A stretch of DNA of 64,000 bases, from positions 1 to 64,000 of the forward strand of contig WNYE01000036.1 of assembly GCA_021396245.1 (NCBI GenBank), in the 5' to 3' direction. Of the stretch, positions 40,601 to 52,234 are shown one piece after another. The notes under the pieces are model-generated. The model was given only the letters and a program-made list of their open reading frames with translations, searched no databases and had not been told where the DNA came from. Every line of letters starts with the position of its first letter. The first letter of the stretch is position 1. The DNA comes from Sporothrix humicola. Lineage: Eukaryota; Ascomycota; Sordariomycetes; Ophiostomatales; Ophiostomataceae. A program made the translations under genes and the position numbers.

Positions 40601-41778
40601 ATTGTGCACATCTCTTCCCGTTTCCAGCACATGTCCGAGCCGTAAGGCGGGATAGTGAGAATACTTAAATTTAAGAATTATTAGAGTACAGAGAAAGGCA
40701 GGTCGCTGCAAAGACATGACATATGGACAGGTCAAGAGACGGCCGTTTGATTCTGCGTTTTGGAATCACCCGTCTAGCGCCACGTGAGATGGAAAAATTA
40801 GGGGGAAATCAAAGCGAAAACAGTGAAAAATGCATGTCTTGAAAAGAGCCAACACAACAATGACAAACGTATCATCCCACCCTACCACTCTGACGCGGAA
40901 GGGCGGGCAAATCGTCCTCGGCGATCAGAGCGTCGATGCTGACCCGTGCCCTTGTCTTTTTCAAAGTTGAAAGCACATGTCGCGGACGGCCACGATGTTG
41001 CTTTGTATGCATGCAGCATACTCATTTGGTTTGTTATTGTCTCCTTTTCATTCGATCGGCCTACGAGCCGAAATAAGATAAGGCATGGCAAGGCAGGGTA
41101 AGGGACGGCAGCAACGGAACAAAAAGAGGAGACAATATGAGAGAGAAAAACACAGATGGGTTTCAGAAAACAGACTTCTTTGATGCAGGCCCCTCGTTTT
41201 CGTTGCCCTCCCCCATCTTTTAAGAATGCCAATCTCCGAGCAAGTGGAAGATGACCCAGAAGGCGGGCTGCGTCTGCACATCGAATGTGCATCTGCCGTA
41301 TGGGGAAAGGGGGCAAAAGCATACGAGTACGAGTATATGATATGGGTATGGAGTAGGGCTAGCCCAGTTCCCTGATGTGAAGGCCAATATCAGATACGGG
41401 GCACCATATCTTGAAATGCCATGATGTTGTCCGAAAACTTGCACAAGCTTGTGTAAGATGCGTATATCATACGCCGTGTAGTGGCTGCGGTGGCTGCACC
41501 ATAACCTTGATTTTCCCGGCGATAAAAAACTATCTGGGAGGCCGTCAACATGTCCGAAAATCAAACTCGAAATTGAATCCCGCCATCGCACTCATACGAA
41601 TTGAGATGGCAGTTGTCGACGGCAAGTTCCTCAACAGAGTATGGGGCACTGACTCGGAAAAGGGAGAGAACATGAAGAAAACATGATTTAAGCCTGCCCA
41701 TTCTTGCTTTTTTCCATCTTGTCCCCCGTCCTTGACCCCCAACGTATATATTTTTTCTTCCTCCGTCCGGTTGCATCA

Positions 41779-41805
41779 TCTCCTGCTTCTCCTGCTTCTC
41801 CTGCT
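41779..41805. repeat. 9-bp tandem repeat, three units
   Basis: TCTCCTGCT repeated three times. Confidence 0.85.
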
Positions 41806-42491
41806 CTTTTCTCCTGTCCTCCGTGCCTCCGTTGCGGTGCCCACTCCGTCTTACTCTCCGTGTCGGCGACTATTTTCTTGCCTGCCCTGTAAGTCAAGCC
41901 CAGTTGAGGCCTGTGTGGTTGGTGGACTTTGTCTCGTCTGTGTCCCTGTTCTACGCCCTGTGGGTCTAGGCCCCAAGTACGCTAAATCCAAAGACTGCCC
42001 TCCCCTTCGGCGTGTAAGTGTAGTATGTACTTGTTCTCCTTCCAGGTACTTCTTTGTCCTCCCCTCTGTTACGCACGTTACAGCAGGATACTACACCGCC
42101 TTCATACCCTTTCGAAACAGACTTGACATCCAAGCCATCAAACGACTGGCTGCCGGCCTTTGGCTCGTAGCATTTTGATTTTTTAAATTCTTTTTCAAGG
42201 TATTATTTTGTTTTATTTTGTGGACCGCCCGTTTCGGTATTTGGCCGACGCTCGCCGACGCAGGGCCAGGGTGGGACGGGCAAACAGGGGTCACAGAAGA
42301 AAAACAGAGAGGGAAGAGAGGGGAACTGGGAGGGGATTGGAGGGGAACAGTGGCAGGCAAGAGACGGCATAAGGAGATCCGAGGCATGGATGATGGGTGG
42401 AAGGGAAGATGGGGAAAGATGGAAAATGGAAACTGGAAACATGGGTGTCCCACACCCCAACGGAGCTTCCCTTTTTGGCAGGCGATATGAA

Positions 42492-42545
42492 CACTGAAGA
42501 CACTGAAGCAACTGAAGGCACTGAAGCAACTGAAGGCACTGAAGA
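42492..42545. repeat. 9/18-bp minisatellite, six units
   Basis: Six units of the form CACTGAAGA / CACTGAAGC / AACTGAAGG in a largely alternating (18-bp) order. The plus frame reads as Thr-Glu repeats, but no gene is supported there. Confidence 0.9.
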
Positions 42546-42725
42546 AGAGCAGTGGTTTTCCCTCAACATTTCTCAACATATTGCCCATCTTCTGTGACAG
42601 TCCATCGTGAAGTTAACAAAGGAAAGTAGAAAAGAAGATAGTAAAGAAGAGGCAAAAGAGGCCAAAGAGAACCAGGAAAGAACAGCCGTAAAAGCCGCCG
42701 ACAGTTACCAGAGTGGGCTTTTCCC

Positions 42726-42752
42726 TTTTTTTTTTTTTTTTTTTTTTTTTTT
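42726..42752. repeat. Poly-T run, 27 bases
   Basis: Uninterrupted T27, the longest homopolymer in the window; on the minus strand it would be a poly-A tract. Confidence 0.9.
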
Positions 42753-45700
42753 ATGACTGACCTCCTCCTCAAAAGGCAAAAGTGCCCCGCAAAACGACGG
42801 CTGATCGAACGCCGTTCTAGAAGCCTTCTCGAAGCTTTCCCGATCTGTGCAAGTCCATCGGCAAAAAGGGCGGAAGACCACAGCAAGATCATAGCAAAAA
42901 TTCAAATGAATAATCAGGGAGATGGGGTCTCTTGTGCCCTCTATGTGGGTTTGTGGGCTGAATGCATATGGATCACCAGAGATCTCGACCTCTGGACAGA
43001 CTCTGTATTCCATAATAGGACCCATTTGGCCCAATTTGCACGGAGATCCCAGGCATTCTGGAGCGTTCGAAACGGCCCTTCTCTGGGCCTGTGAAAAATT
43101 AAAGATCTGTAAGGCGATGCAAAGCGGGAGGAAGCCAGCAACCCTGAAATAGAGATGTTTGTTTCGAGTAGATGGAAGCACAACAACATGTCAGAAGTTG
43201 ATCAAGTCAAGTGCCTGATGGGAGGCCCAGAGTGTCTGACTCGTGCACATTGACGGCGTGTGCTCGTTTGTCCTGTCCAGGAACTGATCGCCGCAACGGG
43301 CGGTCGACGGTCTCGATTTTAAGCGAAAGAAGACTCAAGACAGCGACAGGAGGGTGTGCTGCCAGGTCCCGGGCCCTCGATGATCGGGAATCGTTGGTCT
43401 TCGTCGCACGTCGCACGTCATCTGCCGTCAAGGACCGGTGAGGGGAACCAAGACATACATTGACACAACCACAGGGGCGATGATCTCGCCCTACAGGACC
43501 GCTGAATATGGGCAAATTGCAAAACATTTCCCTATCCGCAAAACCGCATCTCGATCGCAAGGCGATGCCACGCAATACATGCAGGCAACCCATCTCATGC
43601 CATTCTGTCAATTATTGAGACTATGTGCTTGCCACTGGCTTGTGATTCTCAATTTCAATATCCCTTTCGTCGTATAGCATTCTGTTCTCGATTTTGTGAC
43701 ACATTTCGGTCATGCAAGGTGTCTAGGCACAGCATCGAGGAATCGAGGAATCGAGGAAAAAGAAAAACTTGAAGCGCACATGCAAGGGATGAACAACAGA
43801 CTGGGACGAGTGCTGTCAAACTACTCTTAGGCCTTGCGCTTGGTCTTTAGGGCATTGCTTGAGCCGTCAACGCGGTACAGTTAGTGACTGTTTGATTTTT
43901 TTTTCTTTGTTTGCCACTGGCAATCCGCGGATCTTGCTGGTCCAACCTTAGGAGTAGAGGTACATGCACAACACACAAAGAACAGCGACACCCGAGGTAT
44001 CTCGACCTCGCATGGGGTTGCACTTATTTTTCTTTCGGCCGTCGCCCTACGAAAAGGCGCGCCGGCTGCCGCCAAAAACTCTTCCCACCACCGGACAACG
44101 GCACATCAATGGCCGTTGGAACGCGCTTTCACGCCCGTTTGCCCCCCGATTGTTCGATGATCGATGGTCTGCCTGCTTGATTGACAGTTGCCCTATCTCG
44201 ACTATGAAGGCGCCGGCGCGCGGAACATCGCTGGCGCCTACCCAGCCCCCCGGATATACGTTTCGTAAGACTACGTTGAGGGAAACCGGCCCAGAGGTGT
44301 CCCAGTGCCTGCCCCCCGTACGAAAATGTTACATAACGGACTTGTATCCTCCTCGTCTTCTCTGCCGTATTTTCAACACAAAGGCGGTGCCAAGAGCCTC
44401 GTGATATTCGAAATTTCAAAAACATCGTACGACGGAGGCGGAGCGAGGGCGTGTAACCAAAAAAAAAAAAGGAGACGAATCAATGGAGGAGGAAAGAGAA
44501 GTAAAAGGAAGAATTTTGAGGCAATGTGGTATTAAGATAATCGAAGAATTAAAGCGAGATGAAAGGGGAGGGTAATGGAGATGCAAGTCTAGGGCAAGGC
44601 ACGCCCGGCGATGTTCCACCTCCACGCCCTACTTCACCTTGAACTTGCGAAATCATGCACACCCTGCGGAATATGTGCCGAAAGAAATGGAGATCATTGC
44701 AGGGAATCGTACATGCGAGGACTTGCATTCACTGACAAAGGCGAATTTGCTTTTTTTGCTGGTCTTTTCTTTGCCCTGGACTATCTTCAAGGCGGACCAC
44801 TTTTTGATGGGCCTTTTTGATCTATTCACACCTCTTTATCCTCGGTACAATGATGCCACGATCAAGGTCTAGAGGCCTGGCTGGGCGAGACGCTGGGAGT
44901 CATGGGGAACAATGGAGAATCATGGAGACAATGGGGAAAATACGAACAATGATGGCAATGCTCTGCAATGCAGAAACATCCAGACCAGGCATCATGGCCA
45001 CTGAGACAGGGTAATTTGAAGACTACATCCGACTAACGAGCAAAGCAAGACTGCCTTGTGCACCTCCTTTTTTTTAATTCTACAATAATGCTAGTCTGCA
45101 ACGCCAGGCTGCAAACCTAGTCCATCTCAAGCAATTCTTTACGACTTCCCCTCCTGGGGCCTCATGGCGTCTGTTATTCTTGATAAAAAAAAAGGCTCTG
45201 TGAAACAGGTTAACACGTGCGGAAAGAGACAAAAGGGAAAAGAGTGAAGAGGAAATTGTAAAGAGGAAAAAGACGACCACGGCAGATCACAAACATTAAA
45301 GAAGAGTAGGCCAGTGAAGGGGAAACCAAATCTACAAAGAAACAACCATACGAACAGATATTTCCAGTACATGTGATTCTAACAATCCCTTTAATCTCAA
45401 CTGCAGCTACACCTTGAACTGCAATACACCGATATCACAACGTTGAAGTGCTTCTGCAGCGGTGCCGGATCCCGTTCACCGTTGAGCACCACACAAAGAG
45501 ACAAAGAGAGTCAGTGATCGCTAAGGCTGGCCTTCAAGACCCTCTCCCTGGGACCCATCTGCGCCTTCCTTGACTTCTTCGCGTCCTCTGTCTCCTCTGC
45601 CTCCTTACAAGGGGGCCAACAAGAACGGCACTAAATGCGGCTGTTGACCGGTTTGGTAAAAACATTCGGTCCTCTGTGGAACCAGTCAAAGGTAGCGGAG

Positions 45701-47371
45701 TGGATGCCGGGCCATCGGGCTGGGGTTTTGGAGGGTTTTGGTGAGGAAGCTGGAGAGCTGCAAAGCTCTGCAATGCCGCTTGCACTGTTCAGGAATAGAT
45801 AGCGACGAGCATCGACCATCGACGGGATGGCAAAACATAGTACGAAATAGTGCTTCCCGAGAAATGGGATAGCGAAATAGTGTGAAAGTGAAATACACTG
45901 TAGTGAAAAAGAAAGTGTTCGCCGACCAAGGCTGATACGAATACGCGATACGCGTGGGGCGATAGGGCAGACAACGACACAAAAAGAGGAAAAAAAGAAA
46001 ACCAGAAAATCAAAAAGAAGAAAACAGGAAATCAAAACAGTTAAAAGAAAACGAAAACGAAAATATCAACACGCCTGTGACTGTAAAAATTATGGTGGAA
46101 CAACACTTGTCTCTGACTCGCATGTCCCTCTCGTGGAGAGCCTTCTTTGTGGAGAATCTAGTGATACTCTTCGACTGCAAGTTGAGTTTCGTAGTCTATT
46201 AACGGTGGACATTGAGAGACATATTTTCACGTCATGGCTCGGCGACATATGGCGTCAAAAAACTAGGCATCAAGAATATGTCTCCGGGCTCTATCAAACA
46301 CGATGTTGCGGGAACGGACGCCCGCCCTATCTCTTTCCCGAAAGGGAGAGTCTTTTGACATATTTCTCCTCTCTCGTACAGACAGGTTACCACCCCTAGT
46401 CGTAGCCTCGCATTGGCTCTTCGTCTAGCCAGACCTGTTAAGCTTGGTGAAGTTGGGGGCCACATTTGATAACTTTCTTTTGTCTACGGGGTACGCCCTC
46501 AGCCTCTATGCCATTTTACGTCATGATGCCTTTTGAGTCTTTGTCGGACGTGACATGGCTTCCAGTGAGGGCCCGCCGCCTGTTTTGGAAAACCAAGCTT
46601 TGACGTCGTATGCGGTACTGGTTTGCGGACATTGCAGCTGCTTGCATGCAGATACACCCCCTCGTAGCTGGTCCATTCCTTGATCTTGATACGGCAGTTC
46701 TGGTCTCCATTGATGATCGTCATCATCTTTCCATCATAGCCCATGATGGCATATTAACGTCGCGAAAGATGAGAGAAAAAAAAAGACGGAAAAAAGCATA
46801 TCTGCTGTAGGAATTGGGGGCCGGGTTCCGGCGCCAAAACAACTAATACCTACCGAGATCCATTGAAGTATCAAAACAAGTTTGAATTTTTCTTAAAAAT
46901 CAAAAACTCAAAAATACTAGGGCCAACAACCCATGAACTAGTTGCGTAAGAAGCGAGTCAAGTCCGTTTTTTGACCGAGTCAAAACCTCCACTCATGGAC
47001 CCAGGAGGACGGCGACAACAATCCCGGTAGGGTCGAATTAGACATTTAAAATAATTTAGGCGGGTTCCGACATTGACAGCCTGCCCGGACAGGAAAACAC
47101 GCCGGCCGGCATTGCGGTCCACACAGCAAACTTAGCAGCGAGAAAGGAAAAGAGGCAGGAGGCGGGCAGCGGAGTGCCGTTTTTGGGATATCGTGGATAC
47201 CGTCATGGTGAAAACAAACGCGGTGCTCAACCGTTAGGACTTGCCACCCGTGAAGAATCTTCTTTGGCTCCCGTTGTGGCCTCATTATCGGCTTTCTGTT
47301 AGTCAAAGGTTAATTTTCAACGGTGAAGCTTCTTTGGTTGCCTTCTTTGTTTGTGCTTGTTTTCCGGGTCT

Positions 47372-47398
47372 TGATGGATCGTGATGGATCGTGATGGA
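47372..47398. repeat. 10-bp tandem repeat
   Basis: TGATGGATCG repeated about 2.7 times. Confidence 0.8.
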
Positions 47399-50008
47399 GA
47401 ACAATGGAGCATATTGGGGCATTTCTGGGGGCGTGTCCCTATGTCAAATCCACAGCATCGGATTTATTTGCGAATTTGACGCGATAAGTCCATGATCTTT
47501 ACCCTACAAGGTAGTCTTTCTGTTCTTGATATCCCTTTTGATTTTGAAAACATCGTGGGGTTTGTCTTAGCCTTTCCACAACCCCTCTTTGTTTTGTTTT
47601 CTTTTTCTTTTTCACTTTCCTATTTTATGTTTCGTCCACGGACGAAAGACAAAATACCCATTACAGCTTCGCTTCACTTTGGCCTCCGGGGTACGTTCCG
47701 ACTCGGGTCTGCCTGCCTGATTCTTACAAACCTCCGTGCCTTTTATTTTTATTTTTATTTCTTTTTTGAGGCCATTGCCACTTGGCCCCTGACAAAATTA
47801 ACCTTGAAAGCCTCGCAAGCCTTGACACCATCAGACTATGACGTCCAAAACAAAAGACTACCCCTCCTTCTGCAGCTGTCAAGTGTAGGCAAGTGCAAGA
47901 TCTTGGCCCACTGCTACCCACTGGCTTCCTCGGCTGTTCTGGATTGCCCATGGGGAGGACAAGGAATAAAGAAAAGAGAGGGAGGCTGGACCAATCTTGA
48001 CAGGGGAACATGTCTCTCCCCGTAACATCAACCCCTCAACCCCCCTTCATTTCCCCATCCCCATTTTACTAGGTTATTTCGCGCATTCATGGTGTGTGTG
48101 ACGGCACATCAGTACTTTGTGCTTTGTCGTAGTCCGTACAAGCGAACTATCCGCTATCTATATCCGATGCTTGGTAATACTGGCCTAGCCAGGCCAGACC
48201 CAGTGTTTTTACTGCCTAGTGAGGTTGTGAGAGGATGTGTCCGTGCGCATGACGTTTGTTTACTTTCAGGGGTTGCTGAGAATGTCATCACCATGAAGCA
48301 ATGTCAGTTTGAATTTTATATCATAAAAACAAGTTGAACTTCAATAAGAAATATATGTTCCTAATTGGGCCATACTCAAATTTATCGGTGTCTTGTCAAA
48401 ATATTTGTAGTAGACGCGTGAGGTTTCAGCCAGTCGTCATCCGTGGAATACCAGAACAGTCGAAATTTATCGTTTCGTGAAAGGTGCAAATGAATGTGTC
48501 CTTGCATAGACACAGGGTGTTCAAGAGCTCTACTGACGCCTAAAACAAGACCGAAACATATATTTCAATCTTCGACATGTACTATACAGTTGCCCAATGT
48601 GGATTTTGGCCTCAACTTGACAAGCAATGTCTGCAAACCCTCCCACAGAGGCTCGACGAGATAATTTAAGATATGCAGCTGATTGCAACTGCATGTAAAG
48701 CCCGTTAGAAAAGAAATGCAAGTGATATCGTACGGTCATGGCCTCTTTCAGTATCTAGTCATGTCACCGCAAGGCACTGCACCAGTCCGTGGTGCCGACT
48801 ATCATGTCATATCATAAATATGGCTACCATCAGGTGCGAGATGATAGTCAGTGCAACACGCTTATTCAGGATAACCCTGCCTGTCACTCACCAATGACAT
48901 TTACGTCTTTGTTTTCTCGCACTTTTGGCAGAGAATACAGACACAGATGTTTGGCTGGTAAGGTTGCGTACCAGGCATCACCGGCGCATCTGAGAATGAA
49001 TGGAGCGTCCAGAGATGCCTACGAGTCATGCATGCACCATACACACAACTTAAACATCACTTAACGCAATTGTATAGAACTTGGAATTCCTCAAGGACTC
49101 TAATAGTTGAAGTATGATGGGCACAAAATTTACAAAAGCCCTCACAGGCATACACACTCCTGCCTCGTTTCATCGAGCACCATCCATCGTATATACAATC
49201 AGCAATGCACCGGACATATGTCGGCTTCCCTGTTAACCTCATATCCTCTACTCGGCAGAAATTTATCAAGTAAATGATTGATATCGGGTCGGGGAGAAAA
49301 CAAATATAGAGAGAGAAAATACCCTGACCCTTTGATCCCTCAACCCCAGAATCTCGGCACGTTGATATTTACCGGCATCGGCTCAACCCCACGTTTCCAG
49401 GTACAGATTGCGCTCATTCAGGCACGAACGTGCAGCGGAAAGTAATATTCACAGGTTCAGCTCTATGTACAGTTTAGCCGTCATGTCGATTTTAGAGAGA
49501 GACAACAGGCCATTAATGGCCGGAAATCAAAGAGCACGACAACTCTTCTAGAGATCTCACGAACACGGGAGAGCTTCTGGTCTTGGCCATCTGTGTTTTG
49601 TATTTCCTTTCCATGAATGTTTCTGAATACCTGGATAACATCATAAGACACTCGTTCCTTGCATCTTTTGGTAAGCCCGTGTACTGGGTTGAGTACATCG
49701 TTGACATAACATCTCTGTCAACATGACGATGAACGATGAGAGAGGCGAATGCCGTGTGCTTCCCTCATCAGCCCATCTCGCGACAATCTTCTCTCTCTTT
49801 CCATATTGCAGTGGATCTCTGTGTCTGCTTGTTGGTCTGATTTATTTGATTTACTCCGTATTCCGTTTCCTCTGCGAGCATTCTGTGCCGAGCTTCCATT
49901 TAAGCATATTTCCGAGCGGAGAATACTCTCGACTTCCCCAAGATGCCAACCTTCTGCGTCCTACAAGATGGGAGATGAGGGGATTAATGAAGGATTTGAT
50001 TCCTTAAT

Positions 50009-50018
50009 ATTTAAATAT
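50009..50018 (+). promoter_or_regulatory. Possible TATA-like element
   Basis: TATTTAAATA about 90 bases upstream of the FAD-oxidase ATG, in a suitable position for a core promoter element. This rests on sequence and position only. Confidence 0.35.
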
Positions 50019-50104
50019 GCTGGGTAGGGTGTTCCCAGCCAACAGTTGTATGCTACGTCTGGAGAATCTACGTTGATCGAATATCACAGCACGCCACCGA
50101 CACC

Positions 50105-52234
50105 ATGGCACCTTCTACGTGGACGACACTTGTCGGCCTGCTGAGCCTCTCGGAAACACATGTTGCGGCCGTCAATTTCCCCTGGGAATCAGTCCAGCTG
50201 ACCCAGCGCGATATTGCCAACTTTTCGGCCATTCGCTTCGGCAGCGACTACTCGGGGAGTATACCAAAAGACCGCACAGCATGCCGCGCCTTTCCCGGAA
50301 CGGCGGCGTGGCCCAGTGCTTCTGAATGGGCGCGCCTCAATGCCACAATGGACGGTGCCCTGCTCAAGCCCCGACCTGCAGCGGCCGTCTGCTACCCCGG
50401 CCCCGAGTACGATGCCAAGACGTGCCGATATGTGGCGCGCACGGCGACGTACACGACCTTTTGGCTCAACCAGCCGCTGGACGTGCTGACACAGTGGCCC
50501 GAGGGCAACACGTGTCTGGCCACGACGGCCACGAACCCCAAGGGCAACTGCACGCAGGGCGGCTACCCCGAATACGTGGTGAATGCGACGACGGTCAAGC
50601 AGATCCAGGCGGCCGTCAACTTTGCGCGCAACAAGAATCTGCGGCTGGTCATCAAGAACACGGGCCACGATTTCGGCGGGCGGTCGGTCGGTGCGGGCGC
50701 ACTCAGCATCTGGGTGCACAATTTGAAGAGCATCGAATTTTTGCCCGAGTACCGCATTGGCACTGGGCAGAACTCGTACAAGGGCATGGCCGTCAAGTAC
50801 GGCGCAGGCGTCGAGTCGTGGGAGATGTTCAACCACATGGGCAAACACAATATTTCGGTCGCGGCGCCCGGTGGGAGCACGGTCGGCAGCCTGGGCGGGT
50901 GGTTTGCAATGGGTGGACACGGCAGTGTCACGTCGTACTTGGGACTGGGCTCGGACCAGGCGTTGTCGATCGAAGTGGTGACAGCCAACGGGCGGCTGGT
51001 GACGGCAGACCCGTTCCAGAACTCGGACTTGTTCTTTGCACTGCGTGGTGGCGGGCCAAGCACGTACGGCGTCATGACGTCGGTGGTGGTCAAGGCGTTC
51101 CCGCCGATCAACACGACGTCGTCGAGCGTGAACATCGAGTTCAGCGCAGGCGGTGCAGCCCCACCACGGTCACCTTTCGGTTTTGGTGGAGGAGCGCCGC
51201 CAGGGAATGGCACCAATCCCTTTGGCTTTCCCAATGGAACTAGCCCGTTCTTCCCCAACGGTACCAATCCGTTTACGTTCCCGAATAGCACTGGACTGAA
51301 CGCTTCGACGCCGTTCCCGTTCGCCTTCCCGCAGCCCGGCACCGCCTCGTCTGCCGACAATTTCTGGGCCGCCGTTGGCAAGTACTACCGCTTTGGCCAG
51401 AAAGTGCTCGACGCTGGAGGCATGTGCTATGGCTACATCTACCCCACGGGCAACGGTAGCTTCTCGTTCAGCAGCAGCCAGTACTTTGCCAACATGGCGC
51501 CTGAAAAGGCGCACGATTTCATGCAGCCTCTGCTGGACGACCTCAATGCCACGCTCGGCATCCGCCTCACCAACCCACGCTCCCGTTTCGTCTCCGTGTA
51601 TGGCTCTGGTCACCGCGAGGGCGGCGGCGATGGTCCCGTCCAGACCCGCTACCGCAGCCGCCTCTTCCCGCGCGCCAACTGGGCCAACGACGCGCTCTTC
51701 AATCGCACAATAGCCGCCATTCGCGGCTCCATCGAGGCCGGTTACACGTTCCACGGAATCATGTATGCCCCGACGTACAAGACGGCCGGCTGGCCCGGCC
51801 GCAACAGCGCCGTCAACCCGGCTTGGCGCAACTCTCTGCTGCACGCCAGCCTCATGGAGACGCAGCCCGTTGGTCTCACTGCGCAGGAGGCTCGCGATCG
51901 GGATGGCCGTGCCAAGGCGCAGCTGGACACTTGGAGGGCGGTGTCGCCCGGGTCGGGCGCATACATGAACGAGGGCGACCCGACGGAACCGAACTGGCAA
52001 CAGAGCTTTTATGGCAACCTGTACTCGCAGCTGCTAACCATCAAGAGGCGGCGTGATCCCTGGGGCCTGTTTTGGGCGCCGACGACACCCGGGAGTGAAG
52101 CTTGGGAAGTGCGGTCCGTTGACGGCTATCCAGGATCGCAGAATGGGCCACTGTGTCGCGTAAGTGATCCGGTGTATGGAGGAGATGGGGCTGGCGATGG
52201 CGATGATGGAGACGACGATGACGATGATCAGTAG
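50105..52234 (+). CDS. Secreted FAD-linked oxidoreductase, berberine-bridge-enzyme type
   Basis: Single exon, 709 aa, start in the favourable context CACCATGG. A weak N-terminal signal-like segment is seen (about residues 1-23). The FAD-binding (PCMH) domain covers about 155-335: YPEYVVNATTVKQIQAAV, then NTGHDFGGRS with His188 as the expected covalent flavin site, APGGSTVGSLGG at 254-265, and FALRGGGPSTYGV. No Cys is seen in the 254-265 loop, so attachment is probably through His only. Residues about 350-415 are an unusual Pro/Phe/Gly/Asn insertion with repeated NGT/NST sequons. The C-terminal BBE domain has YMNEGDPTEPNWQQSFYG and RRRDPWGLFW at 620-657. The tail ends in an Asp-rich stretch (697-708). 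Such enzymes oxidise alcohols, sugars or secondary-metabolite intermediates with O2; the substrate here is unknown. No biosynthetic neighbours are present. Confidence 0.9.
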   Translation: MAPSTWTTLVGLLSLSETHVAAVNFPWESVQLTQRDIANFSAIRFGSDYSGSIPKDRTACRAFPGTAAWPSASEWARLNATMDGALLKPRPAAAVCYPGPEYDAKTCRYVARTATYTTFWLNQPLDVLTQWPEGNTCLATTATNPKGNCTQGGYPEYVVNATTVKQIQAAVNFARNKNLRLVIKNTGHDFGGRSVGAGALSIWVHNLKSIEFLPEYRIGTGQNSYKGMAVKYGAGVESWEMFNHMGKHNISVAAPGGSTVGSLGGWFAMGGHGSVTSYLGLGSDQALSIEVVTANGRLVTADPFQNSDLFFALRGGGPSTYGVMTSVVVKAFPPINTTSSSVNIEFSAGGAAPPRSPFGFGGGAPPGNGTNPFGFPNGTSPFFPNGTNPFTFPNSTGLNASTPFPFAFPQPGTASSADNFWAAVGKYYRFGQKVLDAGGMCYGYIYPTGNGSFSFSSSQYFANMAPEKAHDFMQPLLDDLNATLGIRLTNPRSRFVSVYGSGHREGGGDGPVQTRYRSRLFPRANWANDALFNRTIAAIRGSIEAGYTFHGIMYAPTYKTAGWPGRNSAVNPAWRNSLLHASLMETQPVGLTAQEARDRDGRAKAQLDTWRAVSPGSGAYMNEGDPTEPNWQQSFYGNLYSQLLTIKRRRDPWGLFWAPTTPGSEAWEVRSVDGYPGSQNGPLCRVSDPVYGGDGAGDGDDGDDDDDDQ

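Larger units (their letters stand above)
10790..49860. repeat. Dispersed 9-mer TACTCCGTA / TACGGAGTA, six exact copies
   Basis: Exact copies at 10790-10798, 11309-11317, 35233-35241, 35561-35569, 37670-37678 and 49852-49860, in both orientations and all outside the genes called here. About 0.5 copy is expected by chance in 64 kb on both strands under equal base frequencies. Near-matches occur at about 24925, 32585 and 38188. Confidence 0.7.
30201..50008. other. Gene-poor region, right half
   Basis: No gene can be supported across about 20 kb. It contains A21, A24 and T27 homopolymers, several 9- and 10-bp tandem repeats and four of the six TACTCCGTA copies. It has an AT-rich stretch at 30200-30600 and a GC-richer patch at 43900-44340 with open frames on both strands but no domain. 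The last few hundred bases should include the promoter of the FAD oxidase. Confidence 0.5.

Noticed and set aside
43876..44430. GC-richer patch with open frames on both strands
   Set aside because: Translations show no domain, the longest minus frame lacks an ATG for most of its length, and the openness is explained by GC content.
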